Notes: generated by a model from the sequence alone, not told the origin. Shown: positions 8,341 through 17,610, counted from the stretch's first letter. The stretch: DNA of 40,390 bases from JABMRP01 sp964444795 (GCA_964444795.1 CAYUIQ010000050.1:1-40390); one strand, 5' to 3'. Numbers and translations: made by a program.

Positions 8341-8720
8341 GTCGCGGTCGTTTGCGGCGGGCTGACAAGTTGCTCGAGCGTTTCGACCAGCGTGGCCTTG
8401 TCGAACGGTTTGACGATGAAATCGGCCGCCCCCTGCCGAAAGGCCTCTTTGAGCACCTTTCTCTGATCCAGGGCGCTGACAACGCAGACGCGTGCTTGGC
8501 CGTCCAATGCCCGGATCCCCCTCAGGGCGTGCAGGCCGTCGTAGTTGGGCATCACCAGGTCCAGCGTGACGGCGTCCGGCTTGAGTTCGGAGTACCGCAG
8601 GATGCCCTCCTGCCCGTCGGTCGCCTCGCCGACAACGGTCCAGCCGGCTTCCGTGACGGCGTCCTTGATGATCTCGCGGATGATCATGGCATCGTCGATG
8701 ACCAGTAATGTCTTTGTCAT
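8337..8720 (-). CDS. cheY: CheY-type single-domain response regulator
   Basis: A 127-residue receiver. Acidic pocket D9-D10, phospho-acceptor D54 (TLDLVMP), S82 in place of the usual Thr, and K104 (VKPF) are all present. No output domain is present, so it most likely carries the phosphoryl signal from CheA to the flagellar motor or another target. It is the last gene of the minus-strand operon cheR-cheA-cheC-cheD-cheY, 59 nt after cheD. The open frame extends to 8876, but homology starts at MTKTLLVIDD (8720) with AGGA upstream. The stop overlaps the stop of the convergent gene. Confidence 0.9.
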   Translation of the reverse strand: MTKTLLVIDDAMIIREIIKDAVTEAGWTVVGEATDGQEGILRYSELKPDAVTLDLVMPNYDGLHALRGIRALDGQARVCVVSALDQRKVLKEAFRQGAADFIVKPFDKATLVETLEQLVSPPQTTAT

Positions 8721-8779
8721 GGTGTTCCGTCCTCTGATGGGCGTCGCTGTCATAGGTTCCAGCCGTACACCCCAGTTGG

Positions 8780-9271
8780 TTAAAGCATTCGGGAAGCGGC
8801 GCCGGCAATTTCCACGAGGAAGTTCCCGTTGGAGCAATCGAGGGTCACCCTTCGCCCCTTGACGCCGCCCACGCACCGGTCCGCGATTCGAATCCCCTCG
8901 GCCCGCAGCAATTCGGTGACCTTCTGGACATTATTACTCCCGATTTGCAGCGGTCCGGACGTGGCAAACATGCTGGCGCCTCCGGCAATCTTAGCCACCA
9001 GGCCGGTGGTTCCGGCTCCCAATTGGCGAAGCTGCCGGATCATCTCCGCAACGGCCGTGTCGGCGAACTTGCCGGGAGCCGCCGTGAAACCCGGCGACTC
9101 GGGCAGGACGACGTGGGCCAGTGCCCCGACACGATGCCGGGCGTGGTACAGGGCCACGCCGACGCACGAACCGAGCACGGAACTCAATCGCGCCGGATCT
9201 TGAGCGACGGCAATACCTCCCATGCCGACGGTCGCGTCTTGCGTGTTTCTTAGGGCAGTGATGGAAGCCAT
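8780..9271 (-). CDS. cheD: Chemoreceptor glutamine deamidase CheD
   Basis: A 163-residue CheD, which deamidates glutamines of chemoreceptors and binds CheC. The catalytic Cys (LGSCVGVALYH, C36) and His (LAHVVLPES, H53) are present. The residue matching the conserved Thr before LGSC is Ser (S31). The GGASMF and IGSNNV motifs of the family are also seen. It lies 43 nt after cheC and 59 nt before cheY, consistent with the CheC-CheD partnership. Confidence 0.92.
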   Translation of the reverse strand: MASITALRNTQDATVGMGGIAVAQDPARLSSVLGSCVGVALYHARHRVGALAHVVLPESPGFTAAPGKFADTAVAEMIRQLRQLGAGTTGLVAKIAGGASMFATSGPLQIGSNNVQKVTELLRAEGIRIADRCVGGVKGRRVTLDCSNGNFLVEIAGAASRML

Positions 9272-9314
9272 GACACGGGTTCTCTTTGAGTGGATTCGTC
9301 GTTTCCGCAGCGGG

Positions 9315-9932
9315 TCACGGTACCGAGTGCAACGCTCCGATCATGGCCGTTCGCATCGCGGTCGTGGGAACGAAAATAACGCGCCAATTGAGCTCTTCGC
9401 CACGGCGGTGGAATCCGGTGCGGCAGATCACCACCTGATCGCACGTCATGGCCTGTGCCATGAGCGCCTGCTGAAGCACGCTGGCCCCGAAGTCCTGAAT
9501 GAAGTAGGGTGGCGAAGGGACCAACTCCGAGTCGATCAGCCGCGTCAGGGCGTTCATGTAGGCGCACCCGAGAATGTTGCCCGTCTCGGTCAGGGCCGAC
9601 TTCTCCAGGTCGCTCCACTCGGGTGAATCATCCGCCGGGCGTCCCAGCAGGGAGGCCGCGAGTTGACGGCCGTTGGACTCGTCGAAGGTGAGAATCATCT
9701 CGCCGCCGACTTCCCCCTCAAGGCTCAAGACGACCATCGTCAGGAGTTCGTCACCGAGGTTCAATTCCTCGCAAACGGTCTCCAACGGAATCTCGCGAAC
9801 CTCGTCCAGGGTGAGCGTAATCAGACCATCGGTCCAACGACACATGGCTGTCGACGCGTCGTGCGTGGCCGACGCGAACAGTGCCTGGAGCACTTCGACC
9901 CGTGGATCGGCTACGGTCATGGAATCAGGCAT
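9315..9932 (-). CDS. cheC: CheC-type CheY-P phosphatase
   Basis: 205 residues of the CheC/CheX/FliY phosphatase family, which dephosphorylates CheY-P. The first half keeps the active-site signature: Ser112, Glu116 and Asn119 in SALTETGN, then Pro142 exactly 22 residues after the Asn. The matching region in the second half (about 148-165) lacks the Glu and Asn, so only one active site is intact. The start at 9932 has AGGAG upstream. The gene begins 11 nt after the cheA stop and precedes cheD, the usual partner order. Confidence 0.85.
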   Translation of the reverse strand: MPDSMTVADPRVEVLQALFASATHDASTAMCRWTDGLITLTLDEVREIPLETVCEELNLGDELLTMVVLSLEGEVGGEMILTFDESNGRQLAASLLGRPADDSPEWSDLEKSALTETGNILGCAYMNALTRLIDSELVPSPPYFIQDFGASVLQQALMAQAMTCDQVVICRTGFHRRGEELNWRVIFVPTTAMRTAMIGALHSVP

Positions 9933-9943
9933 GAATCAATCTC

Positions 9944-12900
9944 CTAGGATACCGCGGTAGGTGTGTACGCTTTGGAGGACATCTCGATCAGGGCGCCGAC
10001 GTCGAGGATCAGCGAAACGCGCCCGTCGCCCAGAATACTCGCGCCGGCAATTCCCGCGACGTTGCGGTAGTTTTCGGCCATCGACTTGATGACGATGTCT
10101 TCTTCTCCGAGCAGCAGGTCGACCGCCAGACCGACTTCGTGGCCCTCGTCGCCGAGGATGACCAGCGTGGTTTCGTCGGTGTCGCCCTCGGGAGGCTGCT
10201 TGCCCGATCGCGTCCACGCCAGCAATTCGTCCAGCTTGACGACCGAGATGATGCGCCCCCGAACCCGGGCGGTCGCAACCCCGTGGACCGTGGAGAGTTC
10301 GCGCGACGGGACGTTGACGATCTCCACCACCGATTCGACGGGAATGGCGAACACGTCGCCGTCGATCTTGGTCATCAGGCTGGGCAGAATCGCCAGAGTC
10401 AGCGGCAGTTTGATCGTGAAGGTCGTCCCCTGGCCGAGGACACTTTCCAAATCGACCGCGCCGTTGATGTCTTCGATTTTCGACCGGACGATGTCCATTC
10501 CCATGCCGCGCCCGGAAACCTCAGTCACCTTCTCGGCGGTGCTCAGCCCCGGCTCCCAGATCAACTGGAGAATCTCGTGCGGCGTCATTTTCTCGGCATC
10601 TGCTTCGGTGATGATCCCTTTGGACAGCGCCTTGCCGAGAATCCGGTCGGGATCGAGGCCCTTGCCGTCGTCGGTGACCTGGATGATGATGCTGTTGCCC
10701 CGGTGGAACGCGTCCAGGGTGACCGTTCCTTGGACCGGCTTGCCGGCCGCCTCGCGGACGTCGGGGAGTTCGATGCCGTGATCGGCCGAGTTCCGAACCA
10801 TGTGGATCAGCGGATCGCCCAGCTCGTCGATCATCCGCTTGTCGAGTTCCGTTTTCTCACCCCGGATGACCAGTTGGATATCCTTCCCGTTGCCACGGGT
10901 GATGTCGCGCACCACCCGCTTGAAACGGGTGAAAAGCGGGCCGATGGGCACCATGCGCGTGTCCATCACGCTCTGCTGGATCCCGTCGGTGACTCGGTCG
11001 AGTTGGTGGATACCTTCCAACAGATCGTTGACCGAGCCGCGTACCTGGCCGAGCATTCCGACTTCGCGACGAACGACTTCCAGATCGGCCTGCATTCGGC
11101 GGGCATGGCTTCGCAGGTTCTCCAATTCGATGTGTGGATCGGCCTGACCGCTTCCGCCCGACGGCTCCTCGGTTATCTTGCCCAGCATGCCCAACACGTT
11201 ACCTAGCACCTGGGCTGACTGCTTGCTGGCCAGGGCGTTCTTCAAGGCCTCGCCGATTTGCGAGAATCGGGCGCGGTTGATCACCAATTGCCCGGCCAAA
11301 TTCATCAACTGATCGAGCCGGTCGATGTCGACCCGCAAGGTTTCCGTCGGCTTGTTGGCCGGTTCGGCCGGCCGGCTCTTGCCCGGCTTGACGGCTTCGG
11401 CCGGTTTGGCCGCCCTCTGCTCGCGGTTTGCCGGGGCCGGCTTCGGGGGAGTGGCGGCGACTTGCGGCTTGGCGACACGAGTTTCCGCTCTCGCGGCAGG
11501 TGTGGGAGACGGTGACGGAGCCGGAGCGGGTACCTTCACTCCGGCAGCGGACTCCGACGGTCCGCGAACCAGCCGGGCGATCTCCAATCCGGCCACGCCG
11601 GCGATTTGCAGGTTGCGGCGGATCGTCTCGACCGATTCCTCGCTGGCCAGACCGAACGTGAGTCGCTCGACGTCATCGGACTCCTCCAGACGTTCCACCG
11701 GAGGATTGAGATAGCAGACCTGGCCCAAATGCGAGAGTTTTTCGTAAAGCAGGCGGGCTTTCAGACCGGCCAGCGCAAGGTCCTTGCGGAAAACGACCGT
11801 TCCGCCCAGCGTGGGGAGACCTTCCGGAGCAAGCCGGCCGATTTCCTCGCGGATCGCTTCGGTGAGGGTCGGCGATGGCGCGATCTCAGCGGCACCAGCA
11901 GACGGTTCTCTCTTGCCAGGCATTGTCGGCGAAGCGCCCTCGGTGCTTGGCGCCGTGTTACTCGATCGTGCGTCGCTTGATTGCGCGGTCAGCAGGTCGT
12001 GGGCCAGACGGGGAAAGTCCTCCGAGACGGGATTGCCCTTCTTGAGGCCCTCGATATAGGCTCGCAAGCCGTCGGTGCACTGCAGCATGGCATCGGTCAC
12101 CTCGGGCGTAAGTTCCCGGCCCGTCTCGCGGATCTCCTGCAGCAGATCTTCCATCAGATGAGCCAGTTTGGCCGGCCGGTTCAGACCGACCGAGGCCGCC
12201 GACCCTTTGATTCGGTGGGACGTCACCAGCAGCGTCTCGAGGGCTTCGCTCCCGCCTTGCCCCTCCATCGCCAGCAACGTTTCGGTCAGGCTGTCCAACG
12301 AGATGTCCGCCTCGTCGATGAAGATCGAGAGGTACTTGGTGGCCATCCCGGTCTCGTCGGTCAAATCGGCAAAGTGATCGATTTCCGCAAGCGAGGGTTC
12401 TGGCGGCGCGTCGGCCACCTGCGGCATTTCTTCACCGCCGGCTTCCGGCCGCGGGCCATCCTGGCCGCTTTCGGCCGGCGGCTCGGGAGACTCGTCCGCC
12501 AGATCCTCCGTCCCGGCCAGCGCCCGTTCCGCGTCTTCCTGGGAAGATTGCTGCCGTTCGGCACCGGCCTCCCGAAGCAGTTGGCTGATGCCGTCGATGA
12601 CCGGTTGACATTCGATGGGCTCGGCGTCGGGAACCTTGAGGACGTCGACCAGGCTGACCAGTTGGTCCACGCCCTGGAACATCATTTCCACGACGTCGCC
12701 GCTGATCGTCAATTCGTCCTTCCGAGCGGCGTCGAAGACGTTCTCGATGCGATGGGTGAGGTTGTTGATGTCGCCCAGCCCGAGCATCGCCGAGAGCCCC
12801 TTAAGGCTGTGGGCGGACCGGAACATGTCGTTGAGCAGTTCTTCGTCGCAACTCTGCTGGTGATCGTCGTCCAAGGCTCGCACCCATTCGTCCAACTGCA

Positions 12901-13006
12901 GGAGATCCTCGTTGAGCCGGTCGAGCAATTGTCCCGACTCGTCGAGAAAGTCGCCCAGCAAGCTCTCGAAGAACTCGTCTCGAACCGGCGCTTCCTTGTC
13001 ACTCAT
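9944..13006 (-). CDS. cheA: Chemotaxis histidine kinase CheA with two Hpt domains
   Basis: 1020 residues, much longer than the E. coli enzyme (about 650). Two Hpt domains are visible, with His66 (RSAHSLKG) and His264 (TSHRIKGSA). An unusual middle region (about 395-485) may act as the response-regulator-binding domain, followed by an Ala/Pro/Lys-rich linker. Then come the dimerisation helices (from about 553, LMNLAGQLVINR), the ATP-binding domain with the N-box HMVRNSADHG (about 737), DDGKG and GRGMGMDIV, and a C-terminal CheW-like domain from about 870. It should take input from receptors through CheW and phosphorylate CheY. It starts 15 nt after the cheR stop. No CheB receptor methylesterase follows in this operon. 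Confidence 0.93.
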   Translation of the reverse strand: MSDKEAPVRDEFFESLLGDFLDESGQLLDRLNEDLLQLDEWVRALDDDHQQSCDEELLNDMFRSAHSLKGLSAMLGLGDINNLTHRIENVFDAARKDELTISGDVVEMMFQGVDQLVSLVDVLKVPDAEPIECQPVIDGISQLLREAGAERQQSSQEDAERALAGTEDLADESPEPPAESGQDGPRPEAGGEEMPQVADAPPEPSLAEIDHFADLTDETGMATKYLSIFIDEADISLDSLTETLLAMEGQGGSEALETLLVTSHRIKGSAASVGLNRPAKLAHLMEDLLQEIRETGRELTPEVTDAMLQCTDGLRAYIEGLKKGNPVSEDFPRLAHDLLTAQSSDARSSNTAPSTEGASPTMPGKREPSAGAAEIAPSPTLTEAIREEIGRLAPEGLPTLGGTVVFRKDLALAGLKARLLYEKLSHLGQVCYLNPPVERLEESDDVERLTFGLASEESVETIRRNLQIAGVAGLEIARLVRGPSESAAGVKVPAPAPSPSPTPAARAETRVAKPQVAATPPKPAPANREQRAAKPAEAVKPGKSRPAEPANKPTETLRVDIDRLDQLMNLAGQLVINRARFSQIGEALKNALASKQSAQVLGNVLGMLGKITEEPSGGSGQADPHIELENLRSHARRMQADLEVVRREVGMLGQVRGSVNDLLEGIHQLDRVTDGIQQSVMDTRMVPIGPLFTRFKRVVRDITRGNGKDIQLVIRGEKTELDKRMIDELGDPLIHMVRNSADHGIELPDVREAAGKPVQGTVTLDAFHRGNSIIIQVTDDGKGLDPDRILGKALSKGIITEADAEKMTPHEILQLIWEPGLSTAEKVTEVSGRGMGMDIVRSKIEDINGAVDLESVLGQGTTFTIKLPLTLAILPSLMTKIDGDVFAIPVESVVEIVNVPSRELSTVHGVATARVRGRIISVVKLDELLAWTRSGKQPPEGDTDETTLVILGDEGHEVGLAVDLLLGEEDIVIKSMAENYRNVAGIAGASILGDGRVSLILDVGALIEMSSKAYTPTAVS

Positions 13007-13021
13007 TTTTGACTCCAGATA

Positions 13022-13936
13022 TCATTCGGGGCGGCGATAGAGCCACGGTTGGAGGCGATGGAAATCCCGGACCAGATCGGAAACGCCTTCCGCGGCGCCG
13101 GCGACCAGTAGTCCTCCCGGGCGAATCGCTCGGCGCACGTTCTCCAGGACCGCGCGTTTCGAATCCGCATCAAAGTAGATCAACACGTTCTTGAGAAAGA
13201 CGACGTCGAACGGCCCGTCGCGCATGGCGTGCATCAGGTTGTGCTGGCGAAATCGGAGCATGTCGGTGATCACCGGCCTGGCCTGCCAGATGCGGGCGTC
13301 CTTGGCCTGCTGGAAGAACCGGCGGGAGTAATCGCGGGGGACCAGCCGCATGGCCCGTTCTCCGAAAACGGCCGATTTGGCTTGTTCGAGTGCTCCCACG
13401 CCGATGTCGGTTCCCAGAATGGTCACGTCCCATGGCGAACAAGCGGAAAACGCATCGGCGATGCAGCAGGCGATGGTCGCCGGTTCGTCGCCCGTGCTGC
13501 AGGCCGCCGACCAAATTCGCAGCTTCCGCGTCCCGCGTTCCGCTCGGGCTTCAGAAGCACACTGGGCCAGGAACTGCGTGCGAAACCAGGTCCAGTGCGA
13601 CTCGTCGCGAAAGAGATACGTTTCGTGGGTCGTGATTTCCTGAAGAAACGCGTCCCACTCGGGATCCTTGGCCGTGAGTTTCTTGAGGTGGGCGAAGTAC
13701 TCTTCAAACCCCTTGATTCCCGTCTTGCGGAGCCGCCGGCGCACCCGATTCGACAACAGGGTCTTCTTCTGCGGCGACACCCGAATACCCGTCCGTGCAT
13801 AAATCAACTCGGCGTATTTCTTCAGTTCCGCGTCCGATACCTGCTCGGCCGGGCAAACCGGTGGCAAGGGTTTGATGGCTTCCGGGAGTGGTGGCTTCAT
13901 CTGTGTGTTCTCGATTTTCGTTGGCCCCGTATCCAC
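13022..13936 (-). CDS. cheR: Chemoreceptor methyltransferase CheR
   Basis: 304 residues. CheR transfers methyl groups from S-adenosylmethionine to receptor glutamates. The N-terminal helical domain (about 35-95) is followed by the SAM-binding motif IWSAACSTGDEPATIA and the conserved DVVFLKNVLIYFD near the C-terminal half. It is the first gene of the minus-strand che operon. The ATG at 13936 lies 419 nt from the divergent cheY-like gene at 14356. No cheB is found in the window, so demethylation must be encoded elsewhere or be absent. Confidence 0.92.
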   Translation of the reverse strand: MDTGPTKIENTQMKPPLPEAIKPLPPVCPAEQVSDAELKKYAELIYARTGIRVSPQKKTLLSNRVRRRLRKTGIKGFEEYFAHLKKLTAKDPEWDAFLQEITTHETYLFRDESHWTWFRTQFLAQCASEARAERGTRKLRIWSAACSTGDEPATIACCIADAFSACSPWDVTILGTDIGVGALEQAKSAVFGERAMRLVPRDYSRRFFQQAKDARIWQARPVITDMLRFRQHNLMHAMRDGPFDVVFLKNVLIYFDADSKRAVLENVRRAIRPGGLLVAGAAEGVSDLVRDFHRLQPWLYRRPE

Positions 13937-14355
13937 ATCCGACGCTATCGCCGCGCCGATCCGTGGCTTGCGAGAACGCGAACCAGACCAGTCCAGCTAT
14001 CCTCACGCAAACTATAGGTTACGGTTTCGCGTTTGCGCAAGAGCTGTCTCGATTGCGTGCGGTCTCCCCTCCGGCCAATTCGGGGGGACTTCTCGTGCGG
14101 GTGACGGCGGATCGAACGGCCACGAGGATTGCGCCGCCTGAAAGGAAAGCGAGGCCGCTGGGCAACGGCCATTCGGCGACGGTCCATGGACCGTGGTATG
14201 TCGGCGCCCTCGAACGCGGCTCTTCGTTTGACTCTTTCGCGGGCCGACCTATCTTTGTGCGGCGGGGTTGAACCGCCGGAAAGCCAGGGCCGATCAAACG
14301 CCGGCTCACGGAAATCGATCCTTCAAGACCCTAGCAAGCAAGTTAAAGGGAAGTC
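13937..14355. other. Divergent intergenic region between cheR and a second cheY
   Basis: The region must contain the promoter of the minus-strand che operon and of the plus-strand cheY. The only strong structure I see is the 16-bp palindrome at 14179-14194. GCCGATCA about 65 nt upstream of cheY resembles a flagellar-sigma -10 box, but its -35 partner is poor. Several short open frames cross the region without credible proteins. Confidence 0.5.
14179..14194. promoter_or_regulatory. Perfect 16-bp palindrome, possible operator
   Basis: ACGGTCCATGGACCGT is its own reverse complement. It lies about 160 nt upstream of the plus-strand cheY and about 240 nt upstream of cheR, between the two divergent transcription units. 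A dimeric regulator could bind here. There is no loop, so a transcript hairpin is less likely. Confidence 0.35.
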
Positions 14356-14715
14356 ATGACCAAAGTCCTCGTCGCCGACGATTCCAGTACGATGCGGAAG
14401 ATTATCTCTCGGTCTCTCCAGGCGGTCGGCGTTTCCGACACGGTGGAAGCCGCCGATGGTACGGAGGCGGTCGCCGCCTTCACGCCCGGCGAATTCGACC
14501 TCGTGCTGACCGATTGGAACATGCCCGGAAAGACGGGCCTGGAAGTGGTTCAAGAGATTCGCGGGCAAGACGCCGACGTGCCCATCATCATGGTGACCAC
14601 CGAGGCGGAAAAAGGCCGTGTCATGGCGGCCATTCAGGCCGGATGCTCCGACTATCTGGTCAAGCCGTTCACCGCCGACACATTGCGCGAGAAGCTCGAG
14701 AAGCACGGCTGCTGA
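14356..14715 (+). CDS. cheY: CheY-type response regulator (second copy)
   Basis: A 119-residue receiver. D8-D9, phospho-acceptor D53 (TDWNMPGKTG), T81 and K103 (VKPF) are intact. The DWNMPG signature is closer to flagellar-motor CheY than the 8337 copy is. It is monocistronic, with AAAGGGAAG before the ATG and an intrinsic terminator 34 nt after the stop. It is divergent from the che operon, so its dose relative to CheA can be set independently. With the operon copy it gives two CheY proteins for one CheA, one possibly a phosphate sink. Confidence 0.9.
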   Translation: MTKVLVADDSSTMRKIISRSLQAVGVSDTVEAADGTEAVAAFTPGEFDLVLTDWNMPGKTGLEVVQEIRGQDADVPIIMVTTEAEKGRVMAAIQAGCSDYLVKPFTADTLREKLEKHGC

Positions 14716-14748
14716 GCCGGCGCGAAAAACAGAGACACGATACGAGAG

Positions 14749-14775
14749 CCCCCGGCTACGCCCGGGGGTTTTTTT
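14749..14775 (+). terminator. Rho-independent terminator after cheY
   Basis: A 7-bp GC stem (CCCCCGG with CCGGGGG) around a 6-nt loop is followed directly by seven T residues (14769-14775). This is a textbook intrinsic terminator for the cheY transcript. Confidence 0.88.
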
Positions 14776-14844
14776 GTGGGCTCCCCGGGGTGAGACCTCG
14801 TCCCCATGCCCTGGCCCGTGACCCTGCCGGTCAACTTCGCTTCA

Positions 14845-16401
14845 CTACTGAGCCCGCCAGAACTGCGGGACGAAGAGGACCAGAATGGTAAACACTTCCA
14901 GCCGCCCTAGCAGCATGAGCCACGTGAGCACAAACTTGCTGGCGGCGTGGAAATGGGCGTAGTTCTCCGACTCCCCCACGATGCCCAACCCGGGACCGAC
15001 GCCGTTTAGCGTGGCGGCCACGGCGCTGGCGCAGTCCATCAGCTTGTTAGCGGGCGGGATTCCCGCTTCGATCCAGGTATCGTCGGGTTCCACCGCGACC
15101 AACGCTATCCAGCCGACGACAAAGATCACGACGATCACGCTGAAATAGAGGACGACATCCTTGCGGATGTCCGGATTCTCCAGCGGCTTGCCGCCCAACC
15201 GCACGGGGCGGACGACCGTGGGATGAAAGACCTGCTCCAATTCGAGCCGGAGAATCTTGAAGAGGAGGATATAGCGGATGACCTTCACGCTGCAACTGGT
15301 GCTACCGGCACAGCCGCCGACAAACATCAGCAACATGAGCACGGCGCGGCTCAGGCTGTTCCACTGGTTGAAATCGGCCGTGCCAAATCCCGTGTTCGTC
15401 ATGATCGAGACGGTCTGAAAGAGCCCGTAGCGAGTCGACGCTCCGACCGTGGCGTAGTCACCGCCAGCCCATAAGGCGACGACAACAATGACCGACACCA
15501 CGGCCATGACGATCAGGTACACTCGAAATTCGATGTCGCCAAACAGCTTCGCCGGTTTCCTAAGCACGAGGAAATAGAGCAATGTGAAGTTGGTGCAGGC
15601 AATGGCCATGAACAACGTAATCGTCATCTCCACGCCGACGCTCTGGAAATGCTCGATGCTGTTGTTGTACGTACTGAACCCCCCAGTCGCGATCGTTCCA
15701 AAGGCGTGACAGAGCCCATCAAACAGCGAGACGTTTTGCAGGGCAAGTAACGCGGCTAGCACAATCGTGAGGCCGACGAAGATCCCGGCAAAGGTCCAAG
15801 CCGATTTCCGGATCCGTTCTTGGCCGCCGACGTGCTTGGGACCGGGCATCTCGGTCAGCATCAAGGCCTTACCCGCCGATCCTACGCCCAAGATCGCCAC
15901 GAACAAGACCATGATTCCCAGACCGCCGAGGAAATGGGTCTCGGACCGCCAGAAGAGAATGGCTCGGGGCACCAACTCGGGGTCTTCGAGGTCGGTCAAC
16001 ACGGTGGCGCCCGTGCCGCTGAATCCCGATGCCGACTCGAATAGGCCGTCGAACAGGTCCATGTGGACCGCCTCACCGCGGGCGTCGACGCCACGACAGG
16101 TCCCGCTGAACCAGAAGGGGAGCGCCCCGAGCACGGTGGCCAGCAGCCAACTGAGCCCGACCACCGCGATCGCTTCCTTGCGAAAGAGACGCTGTTCTCC
16201 GGAGTTGCGGCCAATGTGCATCAACAGGCCGCCCAGCAGGGCGCAGACGGCCATCGACCCGAGAAGGGCCACGAAACTTCGCGCGTCGAACTTCGCCACC
16301 TGACCGAAGATCGGTATGGTCCAGGGCAAGCTCATCGCCATCGAGCCGCCGATCAGCAGTGTGATGATTCCCAGCAGTCGGCAAATGTACGGCTTGTTCA
16401 T
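14845..16401 (-). CDS. trkH: TrkH/KtrB-type potassium uptake protein
   Basis: 518 residues, an inner-membrane K+ translocation subunit. The four pore-loop repeats with selectivity glycines are visible: SGFSGTGATVL, GTIATGGFST, IMTNTGFGTADF and NGVGPGLG, placed between paired hydrophobic helices. Family members need a cytoplasmic RCK partner (TrkA or KtrA) for gating; no such gene lies in the window, so this copy is an orphan here. The gene is convergent with cheY, ending 69 nt beyond the cheY terminator. No strong ribosome-binding site is seen before the ATG at 16401. Confidence 0.92.
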   Translation of the reverse strand: MNKPYICRLLGIITLLIGGSMAMSLPWTIPIFGQVAKFDARSFVALLGSMAVCALLGGLLMHIGRNSGEQRLFRKEAIAVVGLSWLLATVLGALPFWFSGTCRGVDARGEAVHMDLFDGLFESASGFSGTGATVLTDLEDPELVPRAILFWRSETHFLGGLGIMVLFVAILGVGSAGKALMLTEMPGPKHVGGQERIRKSAWTFAGIFVGLTIVLAALLALQNVSLFDGLCHAFGTIATGGFSTYNNSIEHFQSVGVEMTITLFMAIACTNFTLLYFLVLRKPAKLFGDIEFRVYLIVMAVVSVIVVVALWAGGDYATVGASTRYGLFQTVSIMTNTGFGTADFNQWNSLSRAVLMLLMFVGGCAGSTSCSVKVIRYILLFKILRLELEQVFHPTVVRPVRLGGKPLENPDIRKDVVLYFSVIVVIFVVGWIALVAVEPDDTWIEAGIPPANKLMDCASAVAATLNGVGPGLGIVGESENYAHFHAASKFVLTWLMLLGRLEVFTILVLFVPQFWRAQ

Positions 16402-17062
16402 TGGTGGCTATGCCATGGCAGGCAATAAGCACGCGGCCTCTCAGTGCGTTTGGAAGGTCGTCGAGATCGACACCGGATGAAGCATCGGGACAGATGGTGG
16501 TCGTCGCTGGCGGCAGACAGGGGTCTGTCTCATGCCATGATTAGGCTGGGGTGCCCCGCAAATCACAGAACGACCCGGTGGGCGCCCATGAGTATATCAC
16601 CCCTCAATGTGGCTGACAACCGCGTGCCGCTCGCGCGCATCCCAGGCTCGATCTTCATGCGGCCCGCGCCGATCCTTGCTGGCGCCACCCTGATCGCGCC
16701 GGCCGACTGGTTGTTTTGGCTCTTCGGAGCTTTCCCAGGTTTGACTACGGCACGGAATGTGCTCTTTCAACTGGCGACGTGATCAGCTACGCGGAGGCCG
16801 TGAAGCCGCGTCGATTTATGATTGGGCCAGTAAGACGGTAGTTCTACGCTGTAGTTCTACACCGTGGTGGAGACAATTCCGGTGCGACAGAAGCACGAGG
16901 GAGAACCGGGCTGTGCAGGAAACTGCGTGGACCTGCAAGAAGTTGCACATCCATGCCGGCCACCCAGGGGGGGCTTTGTGCGGAAGATCGCCGGGCTTGT
17001 TCAAATTGTCGGGCATTGGAGTGAAGCACCGTACGACAGCACATATGGGCAGGACGAAGCAA
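16402..17062. other. Intergenic region at the left edge of the signalling island
   Basis: About 660 nt without a convincing gene. It holds a small hairpin (AGACAG-GGGT-CTGTCT near 16515-16530) and a direct repeat at 16838-16860. Open frames here (for example 16444-16782) have no protein-like composition. Promoters for trkH and for the island genes should lie here, but I cannot identify them. I found no sigma-54-type GG-N10-GC site. Confidence 0.5.
16838..16860. repeat. Tandem 10-bp direct repeat GTAGTTCTAC
   Basis: GTAGTTCTAC occurs at 16838-16847 and again at 16851-16860, spaced by 3 nt. Each copy is nearly self-complementary (GTAG/CTAC). The repeat lies about 200 nt upstream of the first island gene and could bind a regulator, but could also be chance. 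Confidence 0.35.
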
Positions 17063-17527
17063 ATGAAGCTCATCGTGTCGGAAATGGTGAAAACCCGCAT
17101 TGGGCTCCTACAATCGAATGTAAACGACGCCGAGGTGGCCTATGAGCGGGCACTGGATGATGGAGTAGAAGATCCGGTTGTCTTCTTACTTGATATCCGA
17201 GACCCACAGGTCGCCGTGCTCGCGGAAGCCTATGTGCGAGAGAAAGGCAAAGTCCGGCAAGCGATTGACGACTGCGTCGCCAAAGAGGCGATCCCGATTG
17301 CAATCGTCGCTCTCCCGCACGGCAACGCCGTCAAGTTCATGGACGCCGTTTTCCAAGGTGACGGAGGCGCGTGGCCGACCACAATCCCTTGCGGGTGCTT
17401 TCGCATCGTCGTCATCGCTTTTGGTGGATACACGCACCGGACACACCCAGAGCCGGTAAAGAGTTGGTGGAAGTTGAGTTTACCCGGGCTTCCGGCTCAC
17501 GACCGTGAGCGGCCAAGCCGGGATTAG
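17063..17527 (+). CDS. Hypothetical protein
   Basis: 154 residues; I do not recognise the family. The N-terminal 95 residues (MKLIVSEMVKTRIG to KFMDAVF) look like a real folded protein with alternating helix and strand, including HGNAVKFMDAVF. The C-terminal 60 residues (from GDGGAWPT) are compositionally poorer and could reflect a frameshift or readthrough. ATG 17063 has AGGA 8 nt upstream; ATG 17045 is an in-frame alternative. It precedes the SulP gene on the same strand and may be part of the island transcript. No membrane segment is obvious. Confidence 0.5.
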   Translation: MKLIVSEMVKTRIGLLQSNVNDAEVAYERALDDGVEDPVVFLLDIRDPQVAVLAEAYVREKGKVRQAIDDCVAKEAIPIAIVALPHGNAVKFMDAVFQGDGGAWPTTIPCGCFRIVVIAFGGYTHRTHPEPVKSWWKLSLPGLPAHDRERPSRD

Positions 17528-17610
17528 CGTGCTTTGTTTCGGAAGGCGGTTCCAGGCGCGACATCATCGTTGCGGTCGGCACCTCCACAAGGCACTTCAA
17601 GAACCTCGGC

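Noticed and set aside
14280..14310. Flagellar-sigma-type promoter before the second cheY
   Set aside because: GCCGATCA resembles the -10 element, but the -35 match is poor and the spacing uncertain.
16444..16782. 112-codon plus-strand open frame
   Set aside because: It has no domain-like text and no ribosome-binding site; it is probably chance.
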